A DNA stretch of 64,000 bases, taken from contig CM039129.1 of NCBI GenBank assembly GCA_022036555.1, positions 36,920,051 through 36,984,050 on the forward strand. Direction: 5' to 3'. The DNA comes from Microstegium vimineum (taxonomy: Eukaryota > Streptophyta > Magnoliopsida > Poales > Poaceae). Numbering within the stretch: position 1 is the stretch's first letter; every line of letters begins with the position of its first letter. The notes under the pieces were generated by a model, which saw nothing but the letters and a program-made list of their open reading frames with translations, did no database searches and was not told the DNA's origin. The position numbers were made by a program, and so were the translations under genes. Shown in pieces: positions 1 through 10,634 of the stretch.

Positions 1-2640
1 CAATAGATGTTACAATCTGATCCTGTATTTTTTTCTACCTCAAGTGAAGTTGCAGAGCTATAATACGTGGGAGGTGCTCATGTGGAATAGTATCCCCTAT
101 GTGGTGTGCAGTCTTCCAGCACTCCAGCATATTTCATCAGCTTGCCTACCTGCATGAGAAGAGGGGATATAATAAAAAAAAACAGAAGGGATAAGGCATA
201 TATCAGGTAAAAAACACAAATCAAATAAAAATTAGAATAAAAAATATAATTGATAAGCATATTATCTAGAGAACACTGACCCAAAGGAAAAAAATATTTC
301 CAGTGTACCGAGGTAATCAAGGTATAGTCAGAATTATCTAAGAGAAGATTTTATGATGAACAAAGCGATTACAATTCCCTGATTTCCATCCATTGTAATA
401 ATACAGTAATATCATGAAGAATAAGGAGTAAGTACATCAATGCATCAACAGAATACGTACACAATGGTCACTAAGAAACAATTTAATCATTCCACACATG
501 AAAGGAGTCTTTGGAGCAAAAAAAAAATATTGAGGTTCAAGCGATGAAGTCCTTCATGTTAGTAATAAGTTCTCATTAAATATTTTTTATCTATTGTCCA
601 TAAGCTTGTCCTCTAGTGTCTGACATGGGTTATACAGAACTCGTGATGATTTTATAAACTATGGTATTTACTTGAGAAATAAGGTGTTAAGTTTCTTAGG
701 ATACGCAAGTACTAAAGGTGTGTGTTAGCTGTAACACATTATATCCTATTTTCAGATATGGAATTAGGTTGGCATCTATACCTTTTTACCAAATATAAAC
801 ACAATTCATGGCAACATTAAGGATCAAAGTTCAAACTATTGGCAAAACACACAAAAGTCAATAAGTAAAAATGTCATTAAATATTTAAATAATCATGGAG
901 CAAGGCATGGATCAATCAGAACTGACCAATAACATGATCAACGCATCTAAAAAAATCTAATGTTGAATTTTGCATATGCATCAATATGCAAACACATGTC
1001 TGACAATCAATGGAAGAGAAAATGAAAGGAGATGCAGATCCTAAAGAAGTATCTTCCAAGAAAATATAATAGGCACAAAATGGAGTGTTCATGATGAGTA
1101 AAGCAAGACATCATGTACCCTGAACGCTAATAAAGCTGGTAGGTCAATTACAGCAGAGAGTTTATCTAGTGGCCAAAATTGCCTATGTAAAACCGCATAT
1201 ATATTAAGGTGTGTTTATCCTATTATGCTCCAAACAATGGAAGCCAAACATATGAAAAAGAGTAGAATCAACAGTGCAAACTATAAAATCGTAGAAATAT
1301 AAGCTACATGTTTGTAACCTAATGCATACATGAACATGCATAGGCTGAAGAGATACACATTAGTTACAATACCTTTATGTATTCGTAGACCATAAAATCC
1401 AATTAGTCACAAATTATGGGTGAATCAATAGTAAGCAAGTATTAAAAGGGAAATATTAGGCCACGAAATGGAAATAAAGATTCATATAGGGAAAACTAAC
1501 CTTGAAAACAATAGGCTCCTGTATATGATCTAGGAGAAAACAAAATGAGATTCACAGTTACAAATCCAGCAGGCACCAATGTGTAACATCTAAAGTTGGC
1601 TATCGCATAGGCTAAATATTACAAAAAATTAGACAAAGAAAAAATGATTATATACTTGTGCCTCCTGCTTGCACGTAATATAATCTAAGCTAGTTTGTGT
1701 AAATTTATTCATGATTCGACATGCTTGAATTAGTAAATGTTAGCATGCAGGTCTTGTATGTAAACATGGAACTGAATCATATTGATTCTTAATATGACAT
1801 GAGTATATCATATTGATTCTTAATTATGAGGAATCCTGAAGCATGACTATTCTGATTTTTTCTGGATTAGTATATCACAAGCTACAGAAACTGTAGCAGA
1901 CTTAAATCATTATTCTGAACCATGACCATTCTTTTTTATGAGACTAATTATGACGATTCTAGTGAGATGGAACTAAGTTCCAAACAAAATAAAATAGAAT
2001 GAACTCACGTAGTAACTGCAACAAACAAAAATACTCCGGCAAACGGTAGCGCGGCCATGCGAACTGCATCAGACACGAAACAGAAGATTGTTCGTAAACA
2101 AACACATACATGTTTGCAGTCAATCCAAATACAATTATTAAAGAAATAATTTCCTGATCAAGGTGCACAGAAGACCCATTTGTGACAGTACAACAGAAAG
2201 CATTGTTTGATAAAACCATTCGAGCTGAATCGCACCACATGAGGAAATTGCATGGAAACATAACAATATGTAATTAGCATAAGCATACAAGAATAGATAA
2301 TTAGTATAAGCACGCAACAATATATAACCGGCAAATGTTGCAACAAATTTGGGAACAAAAAGCTAAGAGCAATAATCTAGAATTGTAGATATATGTACGA
2401 ACCCATAGATGGCAGACTTGAAGACACATGTTTGATTGGAAAAAAAGGGGTGAAAGCTAACCCATAGCACTAAGATACAGGTTTAACGTAGCGAGGTATG
2501 TCTCTCATGGACAGGCACGCATTTTGTTATATCTATCAAAATATATTAGGAGGCAGAAAAATACGGAGGCAAGCACACGTGGCATGAATTCTAAAAAATA
2601 AATACATGCTTAAAAATAAAAAGATAGGATGGCATGAGCT
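1..2640. other. AT-rich non-coding region, no gene recognised
   Basis: No open reading frame here resembles a protein I know. The stretch is AT-rich, with many short homopolymers and stops in every frame. Several minus-strand GT donor-like sites (for example near 1501 and 2010) would suit introns of a minus-strand transcription unit starting near 3.0 kb, but I could not chain them into an open coding sequence. It may be intron, lncRNA or plain intergenic DNA. Confidence 0.4.
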
Positions 2641-2977
2641 TACCAAGGCATTGTTACCTACAACATTTTCTTCTTCGCAACACACATGTAGCCTAGACCT
2701 GAAACAAAACACCACAATATTTTCCAATTCAATGTGCAGGCAGGCAGTATTGCTCATAATAAAGCAATACATTAAAAAATTGAGCAAGAATACTACATAC
2801 CACCAGAATAGAACATGTATAGCACAGGCTGACCGCAACCACGAAAATAGAAATACAGATCGTATAACGTAACCTAAGGCGAAGAAAGCTCCTGGAGCTG
2901 AAAGCAAAGTCCAGATCCAAGAACTCGAGTTGGCAGATCCGGATCGGAGATAAGATAAAGTTGGAGGAGAAACTAAC

Positions 2978-3025
2978 CTCAGGTGGTGAGGTTGTCGAGG
3001 GCAGCGGTGAGGTAGAGAACCCCAT
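2978..3025 (-). CDS. Candidate first coding exon of an unknown minus-strand gene
   Basis: On the minus strand an ATG at 3025 opens exactly 16 Ser/Thr/Pro-rich codons, ending at a good donor (GAG|GTTAGT at 2977). Upstream of the ATG (3030-3590) the DNA becomes abruptly GC-rich, as grass 5' UTRs and first exons often do. A second possible exon (about 2698-2644, ending CCTTG|GTAAGC) has good splice borders but puts a stop in frame. The gene cannot be completed from sequence, and a non-coding transcript or chance is equally possible. Confidence 0.2.
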
Positions 3026-3029
3026 GGTT

Positions 3030-3590
3030 ACCGCTAGAGATGGGGGAGAGCGGCCTGTAGGCGATGCTTCGCCCTAGGCTGTCGTCCCGTTCCCGCCTCA
3101 CCGTCCAGATGCACCCGCACTAGTGCCGGCGGAATTAGTCGCGACATCCACGCACGCCACAGTTGGTGGACAGGATCCCTTGTCGCCGCTCGCGTCGCCT
3201 CGCCCGCCTGCCTCTCCTCGCCTCGCCTCGCCTCGTCTTGCCCACGGTTGAAGCGCTGCTTGGATCTCTTGCCGCTGCCTGCCTTGCTTCGTCTCACAGC
3301 TCGCTCCAGCAACGTCAGAGCGTTGATTCGGCAGCCGTAGAGGTCGAATCGATTCCGTGGTGGCGGAGCTCGAATCGACGGCGGCGGAGATGTATTCTGT
3401 GGTGTCGGAGCTTGAATCGACGGCGGCGAGGTTGACCCAGCGGCAGCAGTGCTGGAATCCGTGGTGGCGGAGTCCGAATCGGCGGCGGCCGACGCGAGCA
3501 CGCGAGCAGGCGAGCAGTCCGAATCGGTGTCGGTTTTTTTTTTTTATCTGGACGGATGAGACGGAGTAAAAGACTTTTGACACGGGCCCA
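3030..3590. other. GC-rich, low-complexity block
   Basis: This block is much richer in G+C than its surroundings and contains near-repeats of a GGAGCTCGAATCGACGGCGG-like unit around 3360-3480. Long overlapping open frames occur on both strands, all Ser/Pro/Arg-rich and dissimilar to each other. That is the usual by-product of GC-rich repeats rather than coding. A run of T at 3535-3544 closes it. The best guess is a 5' UTR or CpG-rich promoter region of a minus-strand transcript. Confidence 0.35.
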
Positions 3591-5019
3591 GCAGGACAGG
3601 CTAAAACGTGAAGCGATTAAGAGGCTCATGAAGCGCGACGCGTGGTACGGTGCAGGATTTGGCAACACAACAGTACGCAAATGAACGGGAGAGCACAGGC
3701 GAGTCATTTATTTACGTTTAACGGCCTGTGATTTAACAGTGAAAAAAGGGTTACGTGGCATAGCTGATCATGGGGAATTTATTCCTCGTTTAGGGGTATC
3801 TTTATATACGTCAAAAAAACGACAAAACGAGAGGGGAGGACCCACCTCCATGCATGCATGCATGGGTACGCAGCCGGCAGCCTCATACGTCATCATGCCC
3901 ATTCCTCTCTTCTTCTTTTTTTCAATCCAAAAGTAAAAGTTTAAAGTTCTATACATGGAACAACATATGTACTCAGTGTACGCACGTGTCTACAATCACC
4001 ATAATTTTAGATCGAAAGCAATATACACACATTGCCCGTAAAAAAAATAGCGCAATAATACCTAGACTTTTATAGGCTTGGAGGTTGGAGCTATTTGTGT
4101 GTGTGTTTTATAAAGGACACGTACTATATATTGAGCGTTTACGTGATTTTTTATTGAAAATGACAAAGACATCTTGGAAACGTACCACTTGTAGATGAGA
4201 CATAGACGCAGTTTATTTAAAGGGGCTTAAGCGTATCTACCCCTGTTTTAAAGACAAATGATGATTTTACTCTCTTTTTTTAACTTTGTGAACGAAAGGA
4301 GATTTTACCCCTGCTGCTCATGTGAAGTCCCTCTGTGTGTTATCTTTTGGACCAAATGACAACTTTACCCATGCGTTGTTCCCCTGTTTTAATTTGCTTG
4401 TTTTTTTGTGTACCTGCCCCTATATTTATTTTTAGATGATCAATTGTTTTGACAATTTTGATATATATATATATATAGAGAGAGAGAGAGGATTAAACAA
4501 TTCAATCAATACAAAGCTCAACATTTTTTTGAGAAAAAATGATATCATTTATAAATAGAAATTCAAGGGCATCTTGCGCACGAAATGAAACTGTTTAGTT
4601 TACAAATCACAGCTCCTTTGCTACCAAAATCGCAAACAATTCAGCTAGCTAGGATGATCGATGAGAGAAAACTAGATAAAACACCAGGATACAACACGGC
4701 ATGCATGCAGTAGCCATCTTTCGTGCACTGCGCGCATGATCGAGGTACGTACCGATCGAGCTGATCGATCGAGTAGCACTTTCCTACGCATGCAGGGGAT
4801 TTATTAGCTAGCAGGGGCCCTCTCGCCGCGCGTGTACGTCCTTCCTCCCGCGCCGCGCAGCAGCCACCAAGGACTCCCGTGCCCAACCTAGCTATCTCAA
4901 TACAATTAAGGATATATCTCTTCTCCGAACGAGCAAAGGATCGAGCAGAGAAGCCAACCGTGGGCGCCATCGTTTTCTTTCCTGAATCATGAGTAGAGCA
5001 AACCAAGGCAAATAACATA
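3591..5019. other. Intergenic region, no gene recognised
   Basis: Mixed-composition DNA with no supported gene. It holds the simple repeat at 4461-4490. A 125-codon open frame on the minus strand (4641-5018) has no recognisable domain and sits in DNA rich in palindromic GATCGATC-like words, so I do not call it. Confidence 0.4.
4461..4490. repeat. Compound microsatellite (AT)n(AG)n
   Basis: A perfect AT dinucleotide run passes directly into an AG run. This is ordinary simple-sequence DNA of the kind common near grass genes and is likely length-polymorphic. Confidence 0.9.
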
Positions 5020-5247
5020 CTCTCTCCGTCTCAAATTATAAGACATCCAATTTTGACTAAACTTATATGACAATATAATAACATTTATGATGTTAACTAA
5101 TAAGTATCATTAGATTATTTATAAATTACATTTTTATAATATGTCTATTTGATGTCATAATTTTTTGTATTTTTTCTATAATTTTGGTCAAACTTGAGAT
5201 GTTTTGATTCTCTAATATTCTTATTTTATAATTTAGGATGAAGAGAG
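5020..5247. mobile_element. Stowaway-type MITE, 228 bp
   Basis: The element starts CTCTCTCCGTCTCAAATTA and ends with the imperfect inverted counterpart (...TTTAGGATGAAGAGAG). TA lies on each side (5018-5019 and 5248-5249) as the target duplication. The terminal CTCCNTCCGT core, the size and the TA target are typical of grass Stowaway elements, which are mobilised in trans by Tc1/mariner transposases. There is no coding capacity. Confidence 0.8.
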
Positions 5248-5460
5248 TATGTACGTGTTCCTACTGTTTGTCATGACGGGTGTTTTGGTTTGTCATGACG
5301 AGTATGCTTCAGTTTGTGGAATAAAATGAGTTAAACCATCACAACATATGGTTTCTCCACAAGCTAATAATTATTATGAAAAGCAGGCTATATTCCTCGG
5401 CCTTAAAAAAAATACTAATAATTATTAGTACTAGTACGAGAAATAAGCTCATTCTAGCTA

Positions 5461-5696
5461 CTCCCTCCGTTTCAATTTATAATTCGTTTGACTTTTTTGA
5501 CCCTAACTTTGACCAGTCATCTTATTCAAAAAAAGTTGTACAAACATAGTTAAATTTAAATCATTCATGTAGACTATTTATTAAATAAGTAAATCACACC
5601 AAAAGAAATGATATTTTACACAAAAATTTAAATAAGACAAGTGGTTAAACTTAAGGTTGAAAAAATCAAACAAACTATAATTTGAAATAGATTAAG
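5461..5696. mobile_element. Stowaway-type MITE, 236 bp, right end decayed
   Basis: The left terminus CTCCCTCCGTTTCAATTTAT follows TA (5459-5460). The right terminus is the inverted counterpart but has decayed (...ATAATTTGAAATAGATTAAG before TA at 5697-5698). The internal sequence is AT-rich and non-coding. The left inverted repeat is intact and the right has about five substitutions, suggesting an old insertion. Confidence 0.75.
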
Positions 5697-5698
5697 TA

Positions 5699-6420
5699 TT
5701 AAATTTGAGGAATGGACTCATCACGCGGCATCATACCCCATCTAGAAAGATCGATATGATTCTATCTAAACCAAACACTCACAGATCTACAGAGCAGCAA
5801 CAAGCTGAGCCACGCGGACGGGCAGGAGTAGTTTTCATTATAAGCACAACTCAACCTCCATATCAGTACCCCAAACCAATTTTATCTCTACGGCCCGAAG
5901 GACTCCCCCCCCCCCCCGGTCGAAACCTACCATCACGGGCGCTACTGGGTTCCCTGACGTTCGCCCCAAAACCGAAGCGCAAAGCTTCCCACCGACAGGG
6001 ATAGTCATGGCACGAAAAATCAGATCCATGCGCTCTAAACCTTTGCATGGCTCGCATGTTAGAGAAAGCACTGAAAATAATGGTGCGGATACAGCCGCAC
6101 CCCATGTGAAAAGTTTCCTCTCTTTATCCTTTCACCGGATGGAGTCCCCCATCTCCCTGTTTTCTTCCCTTGTCTCTACTCTCTCTGTCTCTGTGCATAT
6201 GGTAGCGAAGTACGGAGCAACATTTCTTAGAGATAACAACCAACTCAACTTGTATATTGCATACAAACCGTAGATGTATTCAAACTAAAAATATATAGAG
6301 ATTTATCATGATACCGTTGAAAGGATATTATTTATAAATAAACCAATAAAGATATATTTTTGCAATAGACATGTATATGTACAAATCCACTAGTTCTAAA
6401 AATTCCTAAATTCTATGGTA
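5699..6420. other. Intergenic stretch with an unidentified protein-like segment
   Basis: No gene is supported. On the minus strand, 5838-6071 is open and reads more protein-like than neighbouring frames, with a G-rich tract matching the poly-C run, but I recognise no family and see no splice context. It could be a transduplicated gene fragment or chance. Confidence 0.2.
5905..5917. repeat. Poly-C tract (13 C)
   Basis: An uninterrupted run of 13 cytosines, unusual in grass DNA and prone to slippage and sequencing error. It interrupts an otherwise protein-like open frame on the minus strand (5838-6071) that I could not identify. Confidence 0.9.
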
Positions 6421-6571
6421 CTCCCTCCGTCCTAGTATATAAAGTGTAATCACCTCTGGATCAAAGACCAAGAACACATTTAATTTTTTCTCACAATACC
6501 GCATCGATGTATGTGCCTCTAGAGAGAGGACGTCTTATATTATGTGATATGAATAAAAGTGGTTACGCCTT
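6421..6571. mobile_element. Truncated Stowaway-type MITE
   Basis: A full left terminus (CTCCCTCCGTCCTAGTATAT) follows TA at 6419-6420. The body runs to a fragment (GTGGTTACGCCTTA, 6558-6571) matching the inverted complement of the first internal bases, and then the similarity stops before the outer right terminus. The right end was probably lost by deletion. It lies about 320 bp upstream of the first candidate ATG of the DUF6598-like gene, so it may sit in that promoter. Confidence 0.6.
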
Positions 6572-6884
6572 ACTCTAGAGGCCCGAGGGGTATAACTTAA
6601 AACTATAATCCAAAAGTATATATAAAATTTTTAAAAATATCCAAACCCCATATATATACATCTGGCCCGAGCCAAGGCCACAAATGACAAATTCCCCACC
6701 CAAATTGATAAAATGAAGGACACAAATGCCCATGGCCTCTTCGTGCGAAACCATTTCTCCATCGAAGGGCTGTGGCGGCGGTAGGTGGCCGGTCGGGTCT
6801 GGGGGGACTAGGGTCACCGGGAAGTACCGAGGTGGGTTAGTGGTGATAATTTGAAATCCGTAGGAGTATTTGAGCTGGTAAGAG

Positions 6885-7126
6885 ATGGGTGACTCCACAG
6901 CCGGCCCTCTTCATCTAGGGGTTGTGGAAGAGAAGGAAGAGCAACCGATGGAGATTGAAGGAACCGGAAGCAGAGATCTGCGGAATCCATTGAATAGATG
7001 GCCGCGGAAAGAAGAGACCACATTCTCCGCGCTGCGACAATAATTCGTCCAACCCTTCCGCCATCGATGCTGACGATGAATGGTTGGTCAGCAGCAGCGA
7101 GGAGGGAGACGATTACGGGAATCAAG
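6885..7126 (+). CDS. Candidate first exon of the DUF6598-like gene, probably frameshifted
   Basis: An ATG at 6885 opens 51 acidic codons and then hits TAA. In the +1 frame (6994-7126) an acidic stretch (DADDEW, SSSEEGDD) runs open to a donor (CAAG|GTGAAA at 7127). That frame ends with one spare base, exactly what exon 2 at 8040 needs, since its first codon lacks one base. So the exon is probably real, and either a 1-base indel separates the two frames or the start lies elsewhere. I infer the join from phase and have no homologue alignment. Confidence 0.4.
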
Positions 7127-8039
7127 GTGAAAGCTCAAAATCACCTAGCTATATGTTAGTTTTATAATGCCGAATTCTCTGTAGCGGCGAAAATCATTAT
7201 CAAAGTCTTAAGACATAGGAATGAATATTTCCATTTTAACATAGAGACAATTACAAGATTTCCCCTCATAGGGCTAGGGTCGTTCTTGGGCAGTGGGCTT
7301 TGGAAGTTTGGTTTGAAATGTTTAGGAACTGAATTCTAAAAATCCATGTCACTGTTTTCATCGCAACACTTTGCTCATGTTTGAATTGGTGACTGGGCTC
7401 ATTGAACCATGTTTGTGGATTCAGCTGCTTTTGTTAGCTGCATCACTTCAGAAAACAAAAATTATTTTACATAATGTTCATAACCGGGAATTTCGTAGGA
7501 AAGAAAAATCTACTGAGTTTCTGTAGAGGAGCTGATTTGGCATCCTAGAACCACCTTCTGTCAAAATTTTAGTTCTTTTTTCCTTGTTTGCAAAAGATTG
7601 CAAATATTGCCTCGCATTGTTGCAGCAACATTTTCCTATGTTGCAGTGGTTCAAACATCACAATTGGTTCTTTTTTATATCTGAGCTTGATTTAAGATAG
7701 TACGTACAGTATAAATTAATAAGTTGTATATGTTCATGGTTTAATATGTTTTCCCTGTAAGATAAGAAACGTAAGCTTTCCTTTTATGACATTCAAAACA
7801 TCCCATAGTTTCCCACTATTATAAACTCCTCAATACCTATCCACAACAACTTGGTATGAATAATAGGATCTAATATTTGTAATTTTACACATGTATACAG
7901 CCATGTGAATTACAACTGATTTTAACCTCTTTCTACATGCTTATTGGAAAGGGATTGTGAACTATAATATGTCAACTGAAGTTTATTATGCTTGCATCAT
8001 TTTTTTGTGCTGATTTTGATGATATTTTATTTGCCGTAG
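7127..8039 (+). other. Large first intron of the DUF6598-like gene (candidate)
   Basis: AT-rich, stop-rich DNA between the donor at 7127 and the acceptor TTTGCCGTAG ending at 8039. No coding segment or repeat was recognised inside. It depends on the candidate first exon being correct. Confidence 0.4.
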
Positions 8040-9735
8040 GGATGTGTAGCCCTTTTACAGTCAATAATTTTCCAAGGCCTAGTTGGGACCCTGACAAGCA
8101 ATGTAAGTTGGTATTTGCAAATCCAGAAACTAAACGTCGTGGGCCTTCTCCAATCATGCTCTTCCCTCCATTCAAAACTGGAAGGCATTTATTTGAGTCA
8201 GATTATAATCTCAGTGATAAATCTGAAAGTAAGGTCTTTTTTCTGTGTCCCCCTTTTGTCCCATATATCATATATTCTAAACTAGTTGGCACTCTATACA
8301 CATTATATGTTTGCACATTGATTTTTTCAGTGAGTTTGACCAATGTTGAGGATTGCTTAAAGGAATGTTGTTGCCTTCCAATGGACTTGATTCAATTCCT
8401 TGATGTCAAGATTGCTGGTTATCAACATAGCCATCCTGGTCGAGCCAAGATTTTTGGTTTTGTTGCAGCACCGGACAGAATCAAGCCTTTGCGCAACTAT
8501 ATCTATAGGCGTGCTATTGACAATTGTGAAGCTGTTCCTGTGAACCAAAAAACTGTAATTATATTTGGTTCACACTTCTAGTCTTGTAATTGTCTGTGTG
8601 CATGCTCCTTTTAACCATTCAATAAATATCTAGATTTAGGTACTGCTCGTATAATTTTGGATGGTTTTCTAACTTTCTTCTACAACAGATTTACATTTGA
8701 TGTTTGAACTAATAGAATTTCTGAAGTGAAAGGTAGGACAAGTAATAGGATTTCTGAAGTGAAAGGTAGTATTTGGTCCGCAAACTACAATTGCCTACAT
8801 GCATGCTCTTTTTATCATGAGAAAAAACAGAAATACATTAGTTATGTCCAAATTTAGCAGTCTTTTGTGAATGCAGAATTTATGACTGCCATATTTATTG
8901 TGTGCTCTAAAAAGTTAACAGTCTGCATGGTAATTCATTTTGCATGGTAATTCCTGCATGCTTCTTTTTCAACCTGAAAGTGCACTCTATATATAAAAAA
9001 AATTGGTGTATTGCGCATGTTTTACTTTTATATTTGCTATATGCTGTTAGGTATCTAAGAATATGGATTTCCCACTACTATTAACTGATAAAAAATGCAA
9101 ATATATAACTGACTTCGTTGCAGGGCATGACACAATTGTCTCTGATGAGCCCTACTCGAGTCATTTCAATGTCATCCTATGCATTGATCGAGTTTGAGCT
9201 GCATGCCCAAAGTGAAGATGAGGCAAATGGCAATGATGGTCCAATCATTGAAGGATGCACTGAGCTAGACAATATGTACGAATCAAGGTCGTTCATTGAA
9301 CACCAGCGCCTGTACGGCGAAAGGTGCGCTCTGGACATCAAGTACCTGGTACTGATGAATGCAGTGGAGGCCCAGGTTGAAGTCACAATCCTCCGCTCCG
9401 CTGCCTTTGATGACGTCATCAACATGAAGGTGCTTGCCAAGACCAGTGGCTTCAGTGAGGTGATCCGGCTTTTTCATGGCGTGGCTCCAAAGCTGGGTTT
9501 CATGACGAGCTTTGTTATAGCGGTGGAGAGGCGCAGCGACTTTGATCTCTACATCAAAGGGTATCCAAGAGACCATACTAACGTCGACAAGAAACTAGTG
9601 CCATGTTCACGGTGGCAATGTAGCTTCGGTCCTGGGTACCATGGGACCGATGAAGAAGTGGCAGACCTAGCGGACTTTGGAGCGGTTTCAGTCAAGGTCA
9701 CTTGGAGATCCCACAGGAAGAAAACTGATGAATAG
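8040..9735 (+). CDS. DUF6598-domain protein, spliced plant gene
   Basis: Three exons fit together in phase: 8040-8228, 8331-8554 and 9124-9735 (stop TAG). Introns have GT...AG borders: 8229-8330 (GTAAGG...TTTTCAG) and 8555-9123 (GTAATT...GTTGCAG). The middle exon carries the family-like LDVKIAGY, IFGFVAAPDRI and RAIDNCEAV segments (elsewhere seen as FSVKVAEI, VFGMVAxRD, RxRDNCQ). The last exon starts LMSPTRVISM followed by a beta-rich domain ending VKVTWRS, as this family does. The 102-bp first intron is a multiple of three and open, so retention would still give a protein. The function of DUF6598 is unknown; the family is expanded in grasses. No signal peptide or membrane segment is convincing. 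Element A begins 38 bp after the stop, so the normal 3' UTR and poly(A) site are probably replaced by LTR sequence. Confidence 0.8.
8709..8775 (+). repeat. 33-bp tandem duplication in an intron
   Basis: A segment beginning AATAGAATTTCTGAAGTGAA at 8711 recurs at 8744 with one or two changes, giving a 33-bp period within the last intron of the DUF6598-like gene. It is a simple local duplication with no evident function. Confidence 0.75.
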
Positions 9736-9773
9736 GCTTGGCATCCGGTAGCAAAAACATTTGATTTACCAAC

Positions 9774-10582
9774 TGTTGACACCGTTTTTTGGTACGTGTC
9801 AATATAAACCGAATGCGCTAATCGATAAAGGAATGGTCGTTGTTCCTTATCGGCGTCGAGATATGCTGATCAGGTTGCCGATAGAAGCAGGTGATTGAAG
9901 GAACGTCAAGATGAAAATAAGGATATTTACCGATGGAAAGATGTTGTCGATGGGAGTAGAAGGGTATTACCGATTGTTAGTGTTGCCGATAGATGCAGGA
10001 TGTAGATGACGTCAGCAGAAGGGCTGCCGATGGCAATAGAAGAAGGTTGCGGATTGAAAGAATCTGCCGATTGAAGGTTTCATCGTAAGAAAGACGGATA
10101 AGGAAAATGGTGATTTTTATATCAGTATTATTATTATAGTTTGAGTCTGACCCTTGTACAAGTTGTTTATTTCCTTAAAAATAGGAGTTTTGTTTAGGTA
10201 TGAGTCGTGTCTGTTTACAACTCTTTTTGTCGGAGTATAAATATGTACCTAGGGGTGGTGTAAAAAAGGAATCAATCAAATACATCTATTATTTTCGTCT
10301 ATTTTTTTCAGCAAATTTACTTTCATCGCATTAGTTCTAGTTCATCTACGAGTTCTTACGAAGTCATGACGGGCTGCATCTACACGATATCCATCAACCT
10401 CGCGAGTTCCGCGTTTTGAGCAATCTAAGCCTTGACGTCCGGCGCATCGTCGTCGTCTCGTTCATCGTTGTTGTAGTTATCGTCCTTGTCGGTTAACTGG
10501 TCAAATCGACTGGCACACCTTGGATATCGAATTCGGGTATAAGCCCGAGGTGTTCGTAGATCCGAAGGTTTTGGTGTCAACA
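9774..10582 (+). repeat. 5' LTR of element A (809 bp)
   Basis: Starts TGTTGACACCG and ends GGTGTCAACA, an inverted terminal pair with TG...CA ends. A TATA box (TATAAATA) lies at 10236-10243. It is the same family as the LTRs of element E (same ends, TATA context and GCCGAT-rich U3), but clearly diverged. It carries several copies of the GCCGAT hexamer on the sense strand. Its partner LTR lies beyond the window. Confidence 0.9.
10236..10243 (+). promoter_or_regulatory. LTR TATA box of element A
   Basis: TATAAATA in the context GGAG-TATAAATA-TGT. The same context recurs in the LTRs of E (54063-54070, 63273-63280) and, on the opposite strand, of C (27772-27779). This marks a shared core promoter of both gypsy LTR families. 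Confidence 0.65.
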
Positions 10583-10589
10583 CCTCTTT

Positions 10590-10607
10590 TGGCACACCTG
10601 GTGGGAC
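10590..10607 (+). promoter_or_regulatory. Primer binding site of element A
   Basis: TGGCACACCTGGTGGGAC begins 7 bases after the LTR end. The leading TGG would pair with the CCA tail of a tRNA. The same site follows the LTRs of C, D and E with small changes. I cannot assign the tRNA species with confidence. Confidence 0.7.
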
Positions 10608-10634
10608 TACTAGATACATCTTTTGATCACGATC

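Noticed and set aside
3034..3583. Overlapping Ser/Pro/Arg-rich open frames on both strands
   Set aside because: They arise from GC-rich repeats, differ in each frame and resemble no known domain.
4641..5018. 125-codon minus-strand open frame
   Set aside because: No domain, no homologue I recognise, and no promoter or splice context; it overlaps palindromic intergenic DNA.
5838..6071. Minus-strand protein-like open frame
   Set aside because: Interesting composition, but no family recognised, a poly-C run inside and no gene context; kept only as a note under the intergenic region.
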